Shown piece by piece: positions 20,873-28,723 of a DNA stretch of 64,000 nt. The notes under the pieces are model-generated. The model did not search any database. It had not been told where the DNA came from and saw nothing but the letters and a program-made list of their open reading frames with translations. Numbering within the stretch: position 1 is the first letter of the stretch; every line of letters begins with the position of its first letter. The stretch spans positions 2,418,001 to 2,482,000 of the forward strand of contig NZ_CP046980.1 of the NCBI RefSeq assembly GCF_030408395.1. Direction: 5' to 3'. Source of the stretch: Corynebacterium aquatimens. GTDB lineage: Bacteria; Actinomycetota; Actinomycetes; Mycobacteriales; Mycobacteriaceae. Made by a program: the position numbers and the translations under genes.

Positions 20873-21982
20873 TTACGCCCCATTTTCGGTAGTTCGCGGC
20901 GCCACATTTACGTGGCCCGTCATGGTTAGCGTTATCGCGGTTACGCCAACCAGAACCGTGACTGCAAGGATTAGAAGTACAGGAGCGCCCGCTGTGACCA
21001 GGTTGTCCCGCGATGTCTCCAGTGGGAGTTCGAAGAGGTCGGTCATCCAGAAGTAGCTGAAGAACGCTGCGGGGAATGCGAAAGCGTCGAATTGCCGTCC
21101 CGAACACACCGCGGTGAAGGTCACAACCACACTTACTGCGGTGACCGCTACAAAGGGGAGGTAGCCGTACCCCGGTCCGCCGATACGCACGACGGCGTGC
21201 ACCAACGCGTGAACCGCGTACGCACTTGTGCCGACGCACAGGCCGGCGATTACGGCAGCGGGGATGACCTGCGCGAACCAACGTTTCATCGGGATCCCCA
21301 GCGCGCGGGCCATGAGCGGGGTGACGCCACCCCACTCAGCGGGACGGGCGGCCCATAGAAGGTAGACGAGCACCGGGAAGGGCACGAGGACGCGGAGCAG
21401 CCCTAGTTCACCGCGTGAGGAGGTGAGGAGTTCAGCGAACACGGCAAGTAATCCAAATGTGACGCCGGCGATCAGTGCCCAGACAAGCAACGGCCGCCAA
21501 ACAAACTGCGCAAAGAACCCGCCGCGCCCAGGGAACATTTCGATAAGTGAGCGACGCGAGCGATCCGTCGCGCCGGCATCGGATCCGTCCCCCACGGGGT
21601 CCGCGAGGGAGGAGTAGACCAGCGCAGACACCATAGCGGCCAGTGCGGCTGGCGCGCCTGTGCGTAATGGGCACATCATCAGACATGCCGCGGCGACCAG
21701 CATTCCTACCGGCAGACACAGCGCAAGCACGTTTCTTCGGGTCCGTGCGGCGTCCATCCCGTAGGACCGAAAGACCCCCGGCTCAGGCAACACCATGAAA
21801 CACATGTAGAAGGACACCAAAGCGCCAGATCCCACCGCCATGAGAACGCTGCCGGGATCAACGAAGAGCATTCCGCCGAAAAAGAGGCCGACCAGGATGA
21901 ATGACACGAAGCGCCATTTACTTCCCGCGGTGAACTGGTGCCAAAGGAAAGCGCCATCGATATGACTACGGGACTCGCGCAT
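20873..21982 (-). CDS. Membrane subunit of a GntR-regulated ABC transporter
   Basis: 369 aa with about ten hydrophobic segments and few hydrophilic loops; no known permease signature recognised. It is third in a tight minus-strand operon, GntR regulator - ATPase - this protein. The ATPase stop TAG overlaps the GTG at 21985 (TAGTGATG); the ATG at 21982 is also available. The layout matches YtrA-type systems, which often respond to cell-wall stress, but the substrate is unknown. Confidence 0.7.
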   Translation of the reverse strand: MRESRSHIDGAFLWHQFTAGSKWRFVSFILVGLFFGGMLFVDPGSVLMAVGSGALVSFYMCFMVLPEPGVFRSYGMDAARTRRNVLALCLPVGMLVAAACLMMCPLRTGAPAALAAMVSALVYSSLADPVGDGSDAGATDRSRRSLIEMFPGRGGFFAQFVWRPLLVWALIAGVTFGLLAVFAELLTSSRGELGLLRVLVPFPVLVYLLWAARPAEWGGVTPLMARALGIPMKRWFAQVIPAAVIAGLCVGTSAYAVHALVHAVVRIGGPGYGYLPFVAVTAVSVVVTFTAVCSGRQFDAFAFPAAFFSYFWMTDLFELPLETSRDNLVTAGAPVLLILAVTVLVGVTAITLTMTGHVNVAPRTTENGA

Positions 21983-21984
21983 CA

Positions 21985-22845
21985 CTAGTTCACCTCCAAG
22001 GCAGCATCGATGAGCTCGTCGAAATCGACCGGCTTAACGCGCACGCCAGTTATGTGCTCGGCCGTTTCAGCAGGCAAAATAGCACGGTCGCCTGCCGGGC
22101 TTCGCTGATAAGCGAGCGCTCCATATGGCTTGTCGAAGGATCCCGTGGCGACAACGTACACATCCGCGTCTTCCGGAGTCAGGTGCGCGGCGACTTTCCC
22201 ATCCCTGCCGAGGATCAACGCTGAATCCAGTAGCTTCGCTGCATCCGCGATGTGATGCGTAGCCACGATGACCGTCCGGCCAGAATCCGTCAGATCGAGC
22301 AGGTGCCGGTACAGCACATCGGTGTTGTGGGTATCCAAGCCCACGTAGGGCTCGTCGCAAAGCAAAAGCTCAGCTCCCGATGCAAGGCCCACGATGTTGC
22401 CCACCATGGCGCGCTGACCCCGGGACATCTTCCCGTAGGCAGTATTCAATGCCTCATCAAGTGCGAAATCTTCGGTCAGCTGATCAGCAGCCGTTTGGTC
22501 CCACGCGGGGTAGCGCAATGCTGCGGCCGCAAGGATGTCGCGCCCACGCCACGTCGATGGGTAGCCCACATCAACGCCAGTTAACGCCAGCCGGTCCATG
22601 ACCACGGCGTTATCAAAAGGCTTGTGTTCAAAGACACGCACATCGCCTGACGACGGCTTGACCTGGCCGGCGATAATCGACAACAACGTGGATTTGCCCA
22701 CGCCATTGCGACCAAGCAGGCCGTGAATGCCTGGTGCGAGATCGAAATTCAGCCCGGTTAGAACGTTTTTCTTCTCGTAGCTTTTTGTCAGATCGCGCAC
22801 AGAAATTACTGAAGGGCTAACTGCAGAGCTAACTGGGGTGTTCAT
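21985..22845 (-). CDS. ABC transporter ATP-binding protein
   Basis: 286 aa. Walker A GRNGVGKST near residue 45, degenerate signature MSRGQR near 140 in place of LSGGQ, Walker B ELLLCDEPYVGLD near 160, and switch His in ATHHIADAA. The altered signature is common in YtrB/BcrA-like ATPases. The gene overlaps the GntR gene by 4 bp (ATGA) and the membrane gene by 1 bp. Confidence 0.87.
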   Translation of the reverse strand: MNTPVSSAVSPSVISVRDLTKSYEKKNVLTGLNFDLAPGIHGLLGRNGVGKSTLLSIIAGQVKPSSGDVRVFEHKPFDNAVVMDRLALTGVDVGYPSTWRGRDILAAAALRYPAWDQTAADQLTEDFALDEALNTAYGKMSRGQRAMVGNIVGLASGAELLLCDEPYVGLDTHNTDVLYRHLLDLTDSGRTVIVATHHIADAAKLLDSALILGRDGKVAAHLTPEDADVYVVATGSFDKPYGALAYQRSPAGDRAILPAETAEHITGVRVKPVDFDELIDAALEVN

Positions 22846-23216
22846 GTGTACATTCCTCTACTTTCTGCAACGCGGTTGATTAGGTCCTGCAATGTGGGAA
22901 GGTCGTACCCAAGCCGCAGCGCTTCATCGATAAGCGGGGCGATGTACGTTCCCGCGAATTCCGCGCGGCGCTCACTCAGGATTGCCTCACGCGCGCCGGC
23001 GGTGACGAACATGCCGATTCCGCGGCGCTTCTCCAGCACGCCGGCATCCACCAAAATCGTGAGCCCCTTGCGCGCAGTCGCCGGGTTGATCTCATGGAAT
23101 GCGGCGAGCTCATTTGTCGACGGCGCCCGCGAGCCTGGCTCAAGCGAGCCATCCACGATCAGGTCTTGGATATAGCGCGCGATCTGGAGAAACAGCGGTT
23201 CAGTATCGTTTCCCAC
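22842..23216 (-). CDS. GntR-family regulator, YtrA type
   Basis: 124 aa: a winged helix (residues 10-75: QIARYIQDLIVDGSLEPGSRAPSTNELAAFHEINPATARKGLTILVDAGVLEKRRGIGMFV) and a short C-terminal dimerisation tail, the YtrA layout. The GTG at 23216 has GAGGAGG 4 nt upstream. Upstream, TAGTTAGTGAAGTAATTAAC contains AT-rich half-sites that could be its operator. It probably represses its own operon. Confidence 0.85.
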   Translation of the reverse strand: MGNDTEPLFLQIARYIQDLIVDGSLEPGSRAPSTNELAAFHEINPATARKGLTILVDAGVLEKRRGIGMFVTAGAREAILSERRAEFAGTYIAPLIDEALRLGYDLPTLQDLINRVAESRGMYT

Positions 23217-23346
23217 GCGGCCTCCTCTTAGCCGGTTAATTACTTCACTAACTAACTATAGAACGTGGCGTTGGAAGTCGCAATGGTGCACACTGGTATC
23301 ACCGAAATAAAACGAATTTAGAACAAAAAGAAACGATTTAGGAGCC

Positions 23347-24720
23347 ATGCTTGAACGCACATTGGTGTTCGTGGACACGTCTTACCTGCTCGCGAGCTTT
23401 TACAACTCGTGGGAAACAGGAGCCCGATCACAACTAGAAATTGACCTCCCGGAGGTAGTGTCCAACCTCGGGTCAATGGTCACCCATCAACTTCATCAGC
23501 CCATCCACCGCCAGTTTTGGTATGACGGAATCCCGGATTCCGGCCCGCACCGCTACCAGCGCGCGCTGCGAACCTGCGATGGCGTGCAACTGCGCATGGG
23601 CCAGCTCATCGAATGGGGTGAGCGCCGAACACAGAAAGGCGTGGATACGCGCCTTGTCGCGGACCTCGTTGTCAACGCGATGCGCGGCCAGTACAGCGAC
23701 TTCGTCCTGGTCTCGGGCGACGCGGATATGATCCCTGGCGTCGAGGAAGCCACCTCAGCTGGTATTCGAGTGCACCTTTACGGCTTCGGCTGGGATTCCA
23801 TGTCCTCGGCGTTGCGGCATGCGTGCGACACCACGACGATTTTGGATCCACGCGAAGATTTCGCCGAGGCCATGCAACTCCAGGTCCTCGAGGGCCCACT
23901 GCCGCCCACCATCAGGGAGCGCCCGCTCAATGACGCCGCGCCGCTCGACTGCGATGAAGGAATGGCCGGGGTTCCCCGCCCCGACGGTTCCCTCCCGCTC
24001 ACCTCTCCCCTCACGGATACCACGAAGGACGGCCCGCTTATCGACGATGGTGGGGCAGCTGCGCCGGACGCAGAAGGCGGACGCGTCCGGGCTGAGGATC
24101 TGGCAGCACCGTCCAACGGGCCTCAGGACCCGATCGTTGCTGGCGGCGCCGGCGCTGCGGACGATGCGGATCAGGTAGCTGATGAAGAAGAAGCAGGTCT
24201 CGAGGAATCCGCCGAGCCCACCGAGCAGGAGATTGCCGTCCACGAATCGACCGCCGCACCTGGGGCTGTCGAAGCTGATGAGGAGGATCCGGACGGGGAG
24301 AAACCGCCGACACCGGTGAGCTCACGTCCACCTTCACCAGCGGCGATGGCGAGCCTGGGGCCAAAGGGTGCCCCCAAGCCGTCCATGATGGCGCCGCGGC
24401 GCAAGATCCGCTCCCGCTACGTGCCGCTCCCCGAGGAAGTGTGGACTTCAGCCGGGTTCCAAACGCCATTTGACGTGGGTCAGCAGTACGCAACCTGGTG
24501 GTATGAAAACGCTGCGTCGTCCGAGCAACGCGATAAAGCGCACATGCTCTCCGGTGGCGGCCTTCCCCCAGAGATCGACCGTCCGCTCCTTCAGTTCGCG
24601 TGCGAGACACTGCACGAGTACACGCTGAGCGAGAACCAGCGCGTGAATCTCCGCGACGGGTTCCACTCCGGTATTCGTGGGGTACTCATCAATATCCGCC
24701 GAACATTCCCGGACGAGTAA
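23347..24720 (+). CDS. NYN-domain (LabA/DUF88-like) protein
   Basis: 457 aa. Residues 1-165 form a PIN-like NYN nuclease fold: VFVDTSYLL, GVDTRLVADLVVNAM, FVLVSGDADMIPGVEEA and VHLYGFG, with the conserved Asp residues in place. A 170-residue linker is very acidic and low-complexity (ADEEEAGLEESAEPTEQE). The C-terminal 95 residues (EEVWTSAGFQTPFDVGQQYATWWYEN...) form a separate folded domain I cannot name. Predicted RNase or RNA-binding protein. AGGAG precedes the ATG. Monocistronic, closed by a strong hairpin. Confidence 0.78.
   Translation: MLERTLVFVDTSYLLASFYNSWETGARSQLEIDLPEVVSNLGSMVTHQLHQPIHRQFWYDGIPDSGPHRYQRALRTCDGVQLRMGQLIEWGERRTQKGVDTRLVADLVVNAMRGQYSDFVLVSGDADMIPGVEEATSAGIRVHLYGFGWDSMSSALRHACDTTTILDPREDFAEAMQLQVLEGPLPPTIRERPLNDAAPLDCDEGMAGVPRPDGSLPLTSPLTDTTKDGPLIDDGGAAAPDAEGGRVRAEDLAAPSNGPQDPIVAGGAGAADDADQVADEEEAGLEESAEPTEQEIAVHESTAAPGAVEADEEDPDGEKPPTPVSSRPPSPAAMASLGPKGAPKPSMMAPRRKIRSRYVPLPEEVWTSAGFQTPFDVGQQYATWWYENAASSEQRDKAHMLSGGGLPPEIDRPLLQFACETLHEYTLSENQRVNLRDGFHSGIRGVLINIRRTFPDE
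24036..24046 (+). repeat. 11-mer GCTTATCGACG
   Basis: In the acidic linker of the NYN protein; CTT ATC GAC. Confidence 0.85.
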
Positions 24721-24737
24721 AGGCTAAGTGAGCACAC

Positions 24738-24769
24738 GTTAAGGGCGCCCCCGTGGGGGCGCCCTTAAA
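24738..24769. terminator. Bidirectional terminator hairpin
   Basis: TTAAGGGCGCCCCC, loop GT, GGGGGCGCCCTTAA: a perfect 14-bp stem between convergent genes (NYN protein and PspA). Confidence 0.85.
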
Positions 24770-24798
24770 CGTTGTGGCGAAGTACCTTGCCGCACTTC

Positions 24799-25746
24799 CT
24801 ACTTATCGTCCAGGTCAGACTCTTCGGCGTTGATGGCGCCAAGCGGTGCTTCATCATCGAAGACGTCTTTAGCTTCCTCGTGCGAAGCGGATTCCTCGTG
24901 CGAAGCGGCTTCAGCGCCGCCGGCGGGACCCGCTTCACCACCGGCGCTAGCCTGTGCGGCGGACTCCGCGGTGACACCAGCCTCGGCACCGGATGCAGAA
25001 CCAGCGGTAAGTTCGCCGGCTGCCTCCGCCTTCATGGCGGCACGGATTTCCTCCAAGCGGGAGGTTGCCTGCATATCAGTCTGACCCGCGGAAATTTCCG
25101 CCATGCGGTCATTCACGCTGTTTTCAGCAAGTTCCTGCTGGCCAAGAGCGTTGGCGTAACGGCGCTCAATCTTTTCACGCACACCGTCCAACGTGGGCAC
25201 GGAATCATCCGTACGGAACTGGCCAATGGTGTCCATGGTCTTCGCGGTTTCTTCTTGCATGCGAGCCTGGTCCGCCTGGGCCTGCAGCTGCTGCACCTGC
25301 GCAAGCTGCTCGTGCAAGCGGGCCTCGGACTGACGCTGCTGTTCTTGGGCTTGCTGCGCTGCCTGATCCGCGGCCGCGTACTGCGTCTTCAGGCCCTCGA
25401 GCTCCTGCTCCGTGGAGACTAGTTGCGTTGCAAACGTTTCCGCAGTTTGGGTGAACTGCGCAGCCTTCGCGGTATCGCCCTCCGCAGTAGCCTTATCCGC
25501 CATCTGCAGTGCCGTCTTCGTCTTGTCCTGCAGGTCTGCCTGAGTTTCCACGAGACGGTTCAGCTTCATCTGCAGCTGGTTGCGGTTACCAATAATCTCC
25601 GCTGCCTGGCGAGTAATTGCCTGGTGTTGCTCCTTAGCAGCCGCCGCGGCCTGCTGGATCTGTACCTTAGGATCAGCGTTTTCATCGATCTTGGTGTCCA
25701 AGGACTGCATGAGATACTTCCAGCCCTTGTTGAACGGGTTTGCCAT
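24799..25746 (-). CDS. PspA/IM30-family membrane-stress protein
   Basis: 315 aa. Residues 1-225 are the long coiled coil of PspA/IM30 (NPFNKGWKYLMQSLDTKIDENADPKVQIQQAAAAAKEQHQ...), which assembles on the inner face of the membrane and protects it under stress. Residues 230-315 are an Ala/Gly/Glu-rich tail with a near-duplicate HEESASHEEA, ending in an acidic patch. GAAAGG precedes the ATG. The tail may be flexible and species-specific. Confidence 0.88.
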   Translation of the reverse strand: MANPFNKGWKYLMQSLDTKIDENADPKVQIQQAAAAAKEQHQAITRQAAEIIGNRNQLQMKLNRLVETQADLQDKTKTALQMADKATAEGDTAKAAQFTQTAETFATQLVSTEQELEGLKTQYAAADQAAQQAQEQQRQSEARLHEQLAQVQQLQAQADQARMQEETAKTMDTIGQFRTDDSVPTLDGVREKIERRYANALGQQELAENSVNDRMAEISAGQTDMQATSRLEEIRAAMKAEAAGELTAGSASGAEAGVTAESAAQASAGGEAGPAGGAEAASHEESASHEEAKDVFDDEAPLGAINAEESDLDDK

Positions 25747-25870
25747 GGGTAAAGCCTTTCGTCGGGATCAATCGCTGTCGATCACTATTTTTCGCAGCGC
25801 ACATTCTGTACGCAGTGCGCCCGAGTCTACGTACGCTTTGCCCACCCCGCAGGGACGACTACGCGAACGG

Positions 25871-26248
25871 CTACGGCTTCAGAAGTATGACGATCCCGCC
25901 GATTACCGCAGCGAGCACGCCAATCGCAATCGCAGCGATAATCCCTGGATCAAAACTAAACCCAGCGATTGCCGCGGGGGCGGCATGCTGAGGTGCCGCG
26001 GGCCTGCCCCACGCAATCTCAATAACGGGGGGACCAGTGGGAACGCCGGCGGGTGGCCTCGGGTTTTCGTAGGTCACCGGCTCGTTGGGATCATCCGACT
26101 GCTCGTCCAGGTCGGCGATGTCGATGATTGGGACAATCTTTTCCTCGTCGGCTTCGGGGCCCGCCGTGGTGGCCTGGCTCTGTGGTGCGGCGATGAGTGT
26201 TGTTGCCAAAGCAAGAGCCGCAGCGTGAGCTATCAACCGTTGTTTCAT
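25871..26248 (-). CDS. Small exported protein with a C-terminal membrane anchor
   Basis: 125 aa. Signal peptide KQRLIAHAAALALATTLIAAPQSQA, then an acidic proline-rich middle (EADEEKIVPIIDIADLDEQSDDPNEP), and a C-terminal TM helix (GIIAAIAIGVLAAVIGGIVILLKP) with a single Lys after it. No LPXTG-type motif. AAGGAGG precedes the ATG. Not recognised; an envelope-displayed protein is the simplest reading. Confidence 0.65.
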   Translation of the reverse strand: MKQRLIAHAAALALATTLIAAPQSQATTAGPEADEEKIVPIIDIADLDEQSDDPNEPVTYENPRPPAGVPTGPPVIEIAWGRPAAPQHAAPAAIAGFSFDPGIIAAIAIGVLAAVIGGIVILLKP

Positions 26249-26315
26249 GGCGGGCCTCCTTAGAGTGAATTAAGCTACTTCTAAGTTTAACCCCAGGCCA
26301 ATGTGAAGTGTCACT

Positions 26316-26343
26316 AAGGTGACCTGTTTCATAAGGTCACCTT
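26316..26343. terminator. Hairpin downstream of thioredoxin gene
   Basis: AAGGTGACCT / AGGTCACCTT, 10-bp stem and 8-nt loop, 11 bp beyond the thioredoxin stop on the minus strand. There is no T run after it. Confidence 0.5.
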
Positions 26344-26354
26344 TCACAAGCAGT

Positions 26355-26762
26355 CTAAGCCTCAGCGCCAGGGGCGGGTTCAGCGTCGCCGTCGGCAAGC
26401 TGCGCGTTCTGCTGCTCTACGTCAGCGCGGACCTTATCCATGTCGACGTCGCGGATCTCCTGGATGAAGTCCTCCAACACAGCGGGCGGCAGCGCGCCCG
26501 AGTTAGCGCCCAGCAGGATGCCCTCGCGGAAAACAAACAGAGTAGGAATGGACTGAATCTGCAGTGCTGCGGCCAGCTGCTGGTTTGCTTCCGTGTCCAG
26601 CTTGGCAAAGGTGATGTCGCTGTGCTTCTCAGAGGCCTTCTCAAAGACGGGCGCGAACGCGCGGCACGGGCCGCACCATGAAGCCCAGGCATCAACGATC
26701 ACGATTTCGTTGTCCTCGATGGTCTGTGTGAAGTTGTCCTCGTTTACCTCAACAGTGCTCAT
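26355..26762 (-). CDS. Thioredoxin
   Basis: 135 aa. Redox motif WASWCGPCRAFAP near residue 30, cis-Pro loop SIPTLFVFREG near residue 72, and a 30-residue acidic tail beyond the usual 105-residue fold. It reduces protein disulfides in the cytosol. AAAAGGACA precedes the ATG. It is divergent from a heavy-metal-binding protein. The main trxA normally pairs with trxB, so this is an additional thioredoxin. Confidence 0.88.
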   Translation of the reverse strand: MSTVEVNEDNFTQTIEDNEIVIVDAWASWCGPCRAFAPVFEKASEKHSDITFAKLDTEANQQLAAALQIQSIPTLFVFREGILLGANSGALPPAVLEDFIQEIRDVDMDKVRADVEQQNAQLADGDAEPAPGAEA

Positions 26763-26914
26763 AATTAAATGTCCTTTTCAGTCGATCCTGTATCAGGATT
26801 TTTCTATCAATGCTTTCGTGGTGTTCAACCCTACCAATGTGCGCGGTATTCCCACCGCAAATCCCAGAAGTTCCTTTTGCACCCCTAAAGAAAAACGGGG
26901 TTACCATAGGCAGC

Positions 26915-27115
26915 ATGGCACAGCGAGAGTTTGATGTTGAAGGCATGACCTGCGCACACTGCGAGGCGTCCGTCGTTGAGGAAGTTAGTGAAGTCGCCGG
27001 CGTTGAGTCCGCAACCGCGGACCACGCATCCGGCAAGCTCGTCGTCACTGGTGAGGGTTTCTCCGCTGCGGAGATTTCCAAAGCCGTGAGTGAAGCTGGG
27101 TACACGCTCGCTTAA
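26915..27115 (+). CDS. Heavy-metal-associated domain protein (CopZ-like)
   Basis: 66 aa, a single HMA domain with the metal site GMTCAHCEASV near residues 11-21 and the fold's later strands GKLVVTGEGFSAAEISKAVSEAGYTLA. Likely a copper chaperone. TACCAT at 26902-26907 lies 7 nt before the ATG, so it is probably leaderless. No copper ATPase is adjacent. Confidence 0.85.
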   Translation: MAQREFDVEGMTCAHCEASVVEEVSEVAGVESATADHASGKLVVTGEGFSAAEISKAVSEAGYTLA

Positions 27116-27196
27116 CGACGAACCTTCGGGCGCGCGGCGAAGTCCCAGCGAATTAATATGGCCCGGCGCGAAAGGCCTAGCCCTATAATCGCGCGC

Positions 27197-28543
27197 ATGA
27201 CTCTACATTTCGCGGACTCGGCGTTTGAGCGCCCGGGGGAAGAGCTCAGCCGTAATGAGCGACTGGACCGGCTGCCCTTTACTTCGAAGCACAGGAAGCT
27301 TCTGGTCGGTTCGGGCATTGGCTGGGCTTTAGACGCGATGGACGTGGGGCTGGTGTCCTTCGTTATCGCCGCACTCGCGGTGCATTGGGACTTGGACAAG
27401 TCCACAACGTCGTGGATCGCGTCAATCGGGTTCATCGGCATGGCGGTTGGTGCCACGCTCGGTGGGATGTTGGCAGACAAGATCGGCCGTCGACAAGTGT
27501 TTGCGGCGACCTTGCTTGTGTATGGCCTCGCCACGGGCGCCTCGGCGTTGGCGTGGTCCGTCGGTTCGCTGATGGTGTTCCGCTTCCTGGTAGGCCTAGG
27601 CCTTGGGGCCGAACTTCCAGTCGCATCAACGCTCGTGAGTGAGTTCGCCCCTCGGCGGATGCGCGGCCGCATGGTGGTGTGGCTCGAGGCATTTTGGGCG
27701 GTCGGTTGGATCATGGCCGCGATCATCGGCACCTTCGTCGTCGCTGGCAGTGACGACGGGTGGCGCTGGGGTTTTGCAATCGGCGCCCTGCCAGCGTTAT
27801 ACGCGATCGTGGTTCGCATCGGGTTGCCGGAGTCGGTTCGCTTCCTTGAGTCCAAGAATCGACACGAGGAAGCGGAAGAAATCGTTGCCTCCTTCGAAGC
27901 CGTTGCTGACGCGGAGGAGCTAGATCTTAGCGACGCACCGGACCCTGAACCTGAGGTCACCGGCGGAATCTGGGGCCCAGCGATGTGGAAACGAACGTGT
28001 GCGTTCTGGGCCGTCTGGTTCGGAGTGTCCCTGTCCTACTACGGGGCGTTCACCTGGATTCCGTCCTTGCTTGTCGGCCAAGGGTTCACGTTGGTGAAGT
28101 CCTTTGAATTCACCCTCATCATCACGCTGGCGCAGCTTCCCGGCTATTTTGCTGCGGCGTGGTTAATTGAGATCTGGGGTCGACGGGTCATTCTGTCGAC
28201 GTTCCTGGCAGGTTCAGCGCTTGCTGCAGTGCTCTATGGCCTCGCGGGGGCACCCTGGCAGATAATTGCCGCTGGTTGCCTGCTGTCCTTCTTCAACCTC
28301 GGTGCATGGGGCGCGCTGTACGCGATCGGCCCTGAGCTCTACCCCACGTCCATCCGCGGCGCGGGAACCGGTGCGGGCGCCGCTTTCGGGCGCATCGGCT
28401 CCATCATCGCCCCACTCATCGTCCCGCCGGTCCTTGCATTCGGCGGGATGGGCGCGGTGTTCGGGGTCTTCGCCGCCGCGTTCGCCCTCGCCGCGATCGC
28501 CGCGTTCACCCTCCCCGAGCAGCGCGGAAAAGCCCTGATATAG
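27197..28543 (+). CDS. MFS symporter (metabolite/H+ or sugar/acid type)
   Basis: 448 aa, twelve helices. GGMLADKIGRRQVF near residue 100 and VGLGLGAELPVASTLVSEFAPRRMRGRMVV near 145 are MHS/AAHS-type signatures; YPTSIRGAGTGAGAAFGRIGSI near 385 is the matching late motif. A central loop holds an acidic stretch. A perfect TATAAT at 27184-27189 is 7 nt before the ATG, so it is leaderless. Probably an organic- or aromatic-acid importer. Confidence 0.84.
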   Translation: MTLHFADSAFERPGEELSRNERLDRLPFTSKHRKLLVGSGIGWALDAMDVGLVSFVIAALAVHWDLDKSTTSWIASIGFIGMAVGATLGGMLADKIGRRQVFAATLLVYGLATGASALAWSVGSLMVFRFLVGLGLGAELPVASTLVSEFAPRRMRGRMVVWLEAFWAVGWIMAAIIGTFVVAGSDDGWRWGFAIGALPALYAIVVRIGLPESVRFLESKNRHEEAEEIVASFEAVADAEELDLSDAPDPEPEVTGGIWGPAMWKRTCAFWAVWFGVSLSYYGAFTWIPSLLVGQGFTLVKSFEFTLIITLAQLPGYFAAAWLIEIWGRRVILSTFLAGSALAAVLYGLAGAPWQIIAAGCLLSFFNLGAWGALYAIGPELYPTSIRGAGTGAGAAFGRIGSIIAPLIVPPVLAFGGMGAVFGVFAAAFALAAIAAFTLPEQRGKALI

Positions 28544-28558
28544 AGCCGAGCGACTGCT

Positions 28559-28708
28559 CCACATTGGTTCTCCACGAGGGTGGGTGCTCCAAATTAGTTT
28601 TTCGCGAGGGTGGGTGCTCCAAATTAGTTTTTCACGAGGGTGGGTGCTCCAAATTAGTTTTTCACGAGGGTGGGTGCTCCAAATTAGTTTTTCACGAGGG
28701 TGGGTGCG
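28559..28708. repeat. Tandem array of five 30-bp units
   Basis: Unit CCAAATTAGTTTTTCACGAG + GGTGGGTGCT repeats with starts at 28559, 28589, 28619, 28649 and 28679. The first unit is degenerate; the second differs by one base; the third and fourth are identical. GAGGGTGGGTGC in each unit equals one arm of the dnaB terminator, so the array probably grew from the dnaB 3' end. Thirty is a multiple of three, which creates a repeated decapeptide frame on the minus strand that I do not regard as a gene. Confidence 0.9.
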
Positions 28709-28723
28709 AAGCACTCACCCTCG
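28695..28723 (-). terminator. dnaB terminator hairpin
   Basis: CGAGGGTGGGTGC, loop GAA, GCACTCACCCTCG: a 13-bp stem with one mismatch. It includes the last dnaB codons and its TGA (28715-28717). Confidence 0.6.

Noticed and set aside
26785..26804. ATCCTG-TAT-CAGGAT hairpin with T run upstream of the thioredoxin gene
   Set aside because: It is oriented as a plus-strand terminator but no plus-strand gene precedes it, so no role could be supported.
28559..28708. CRISPR array
   Set aside because: The repeats are contiguous with no spacers and there are no cas genes.
28214..28714. Minus-strand frame with repeated decapeptide THPREKLIWS
   Set aside because: Produced by a 30-bp tandem array being a multiple of three. 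It has no start signal and continues as antisense of the MFS gene.
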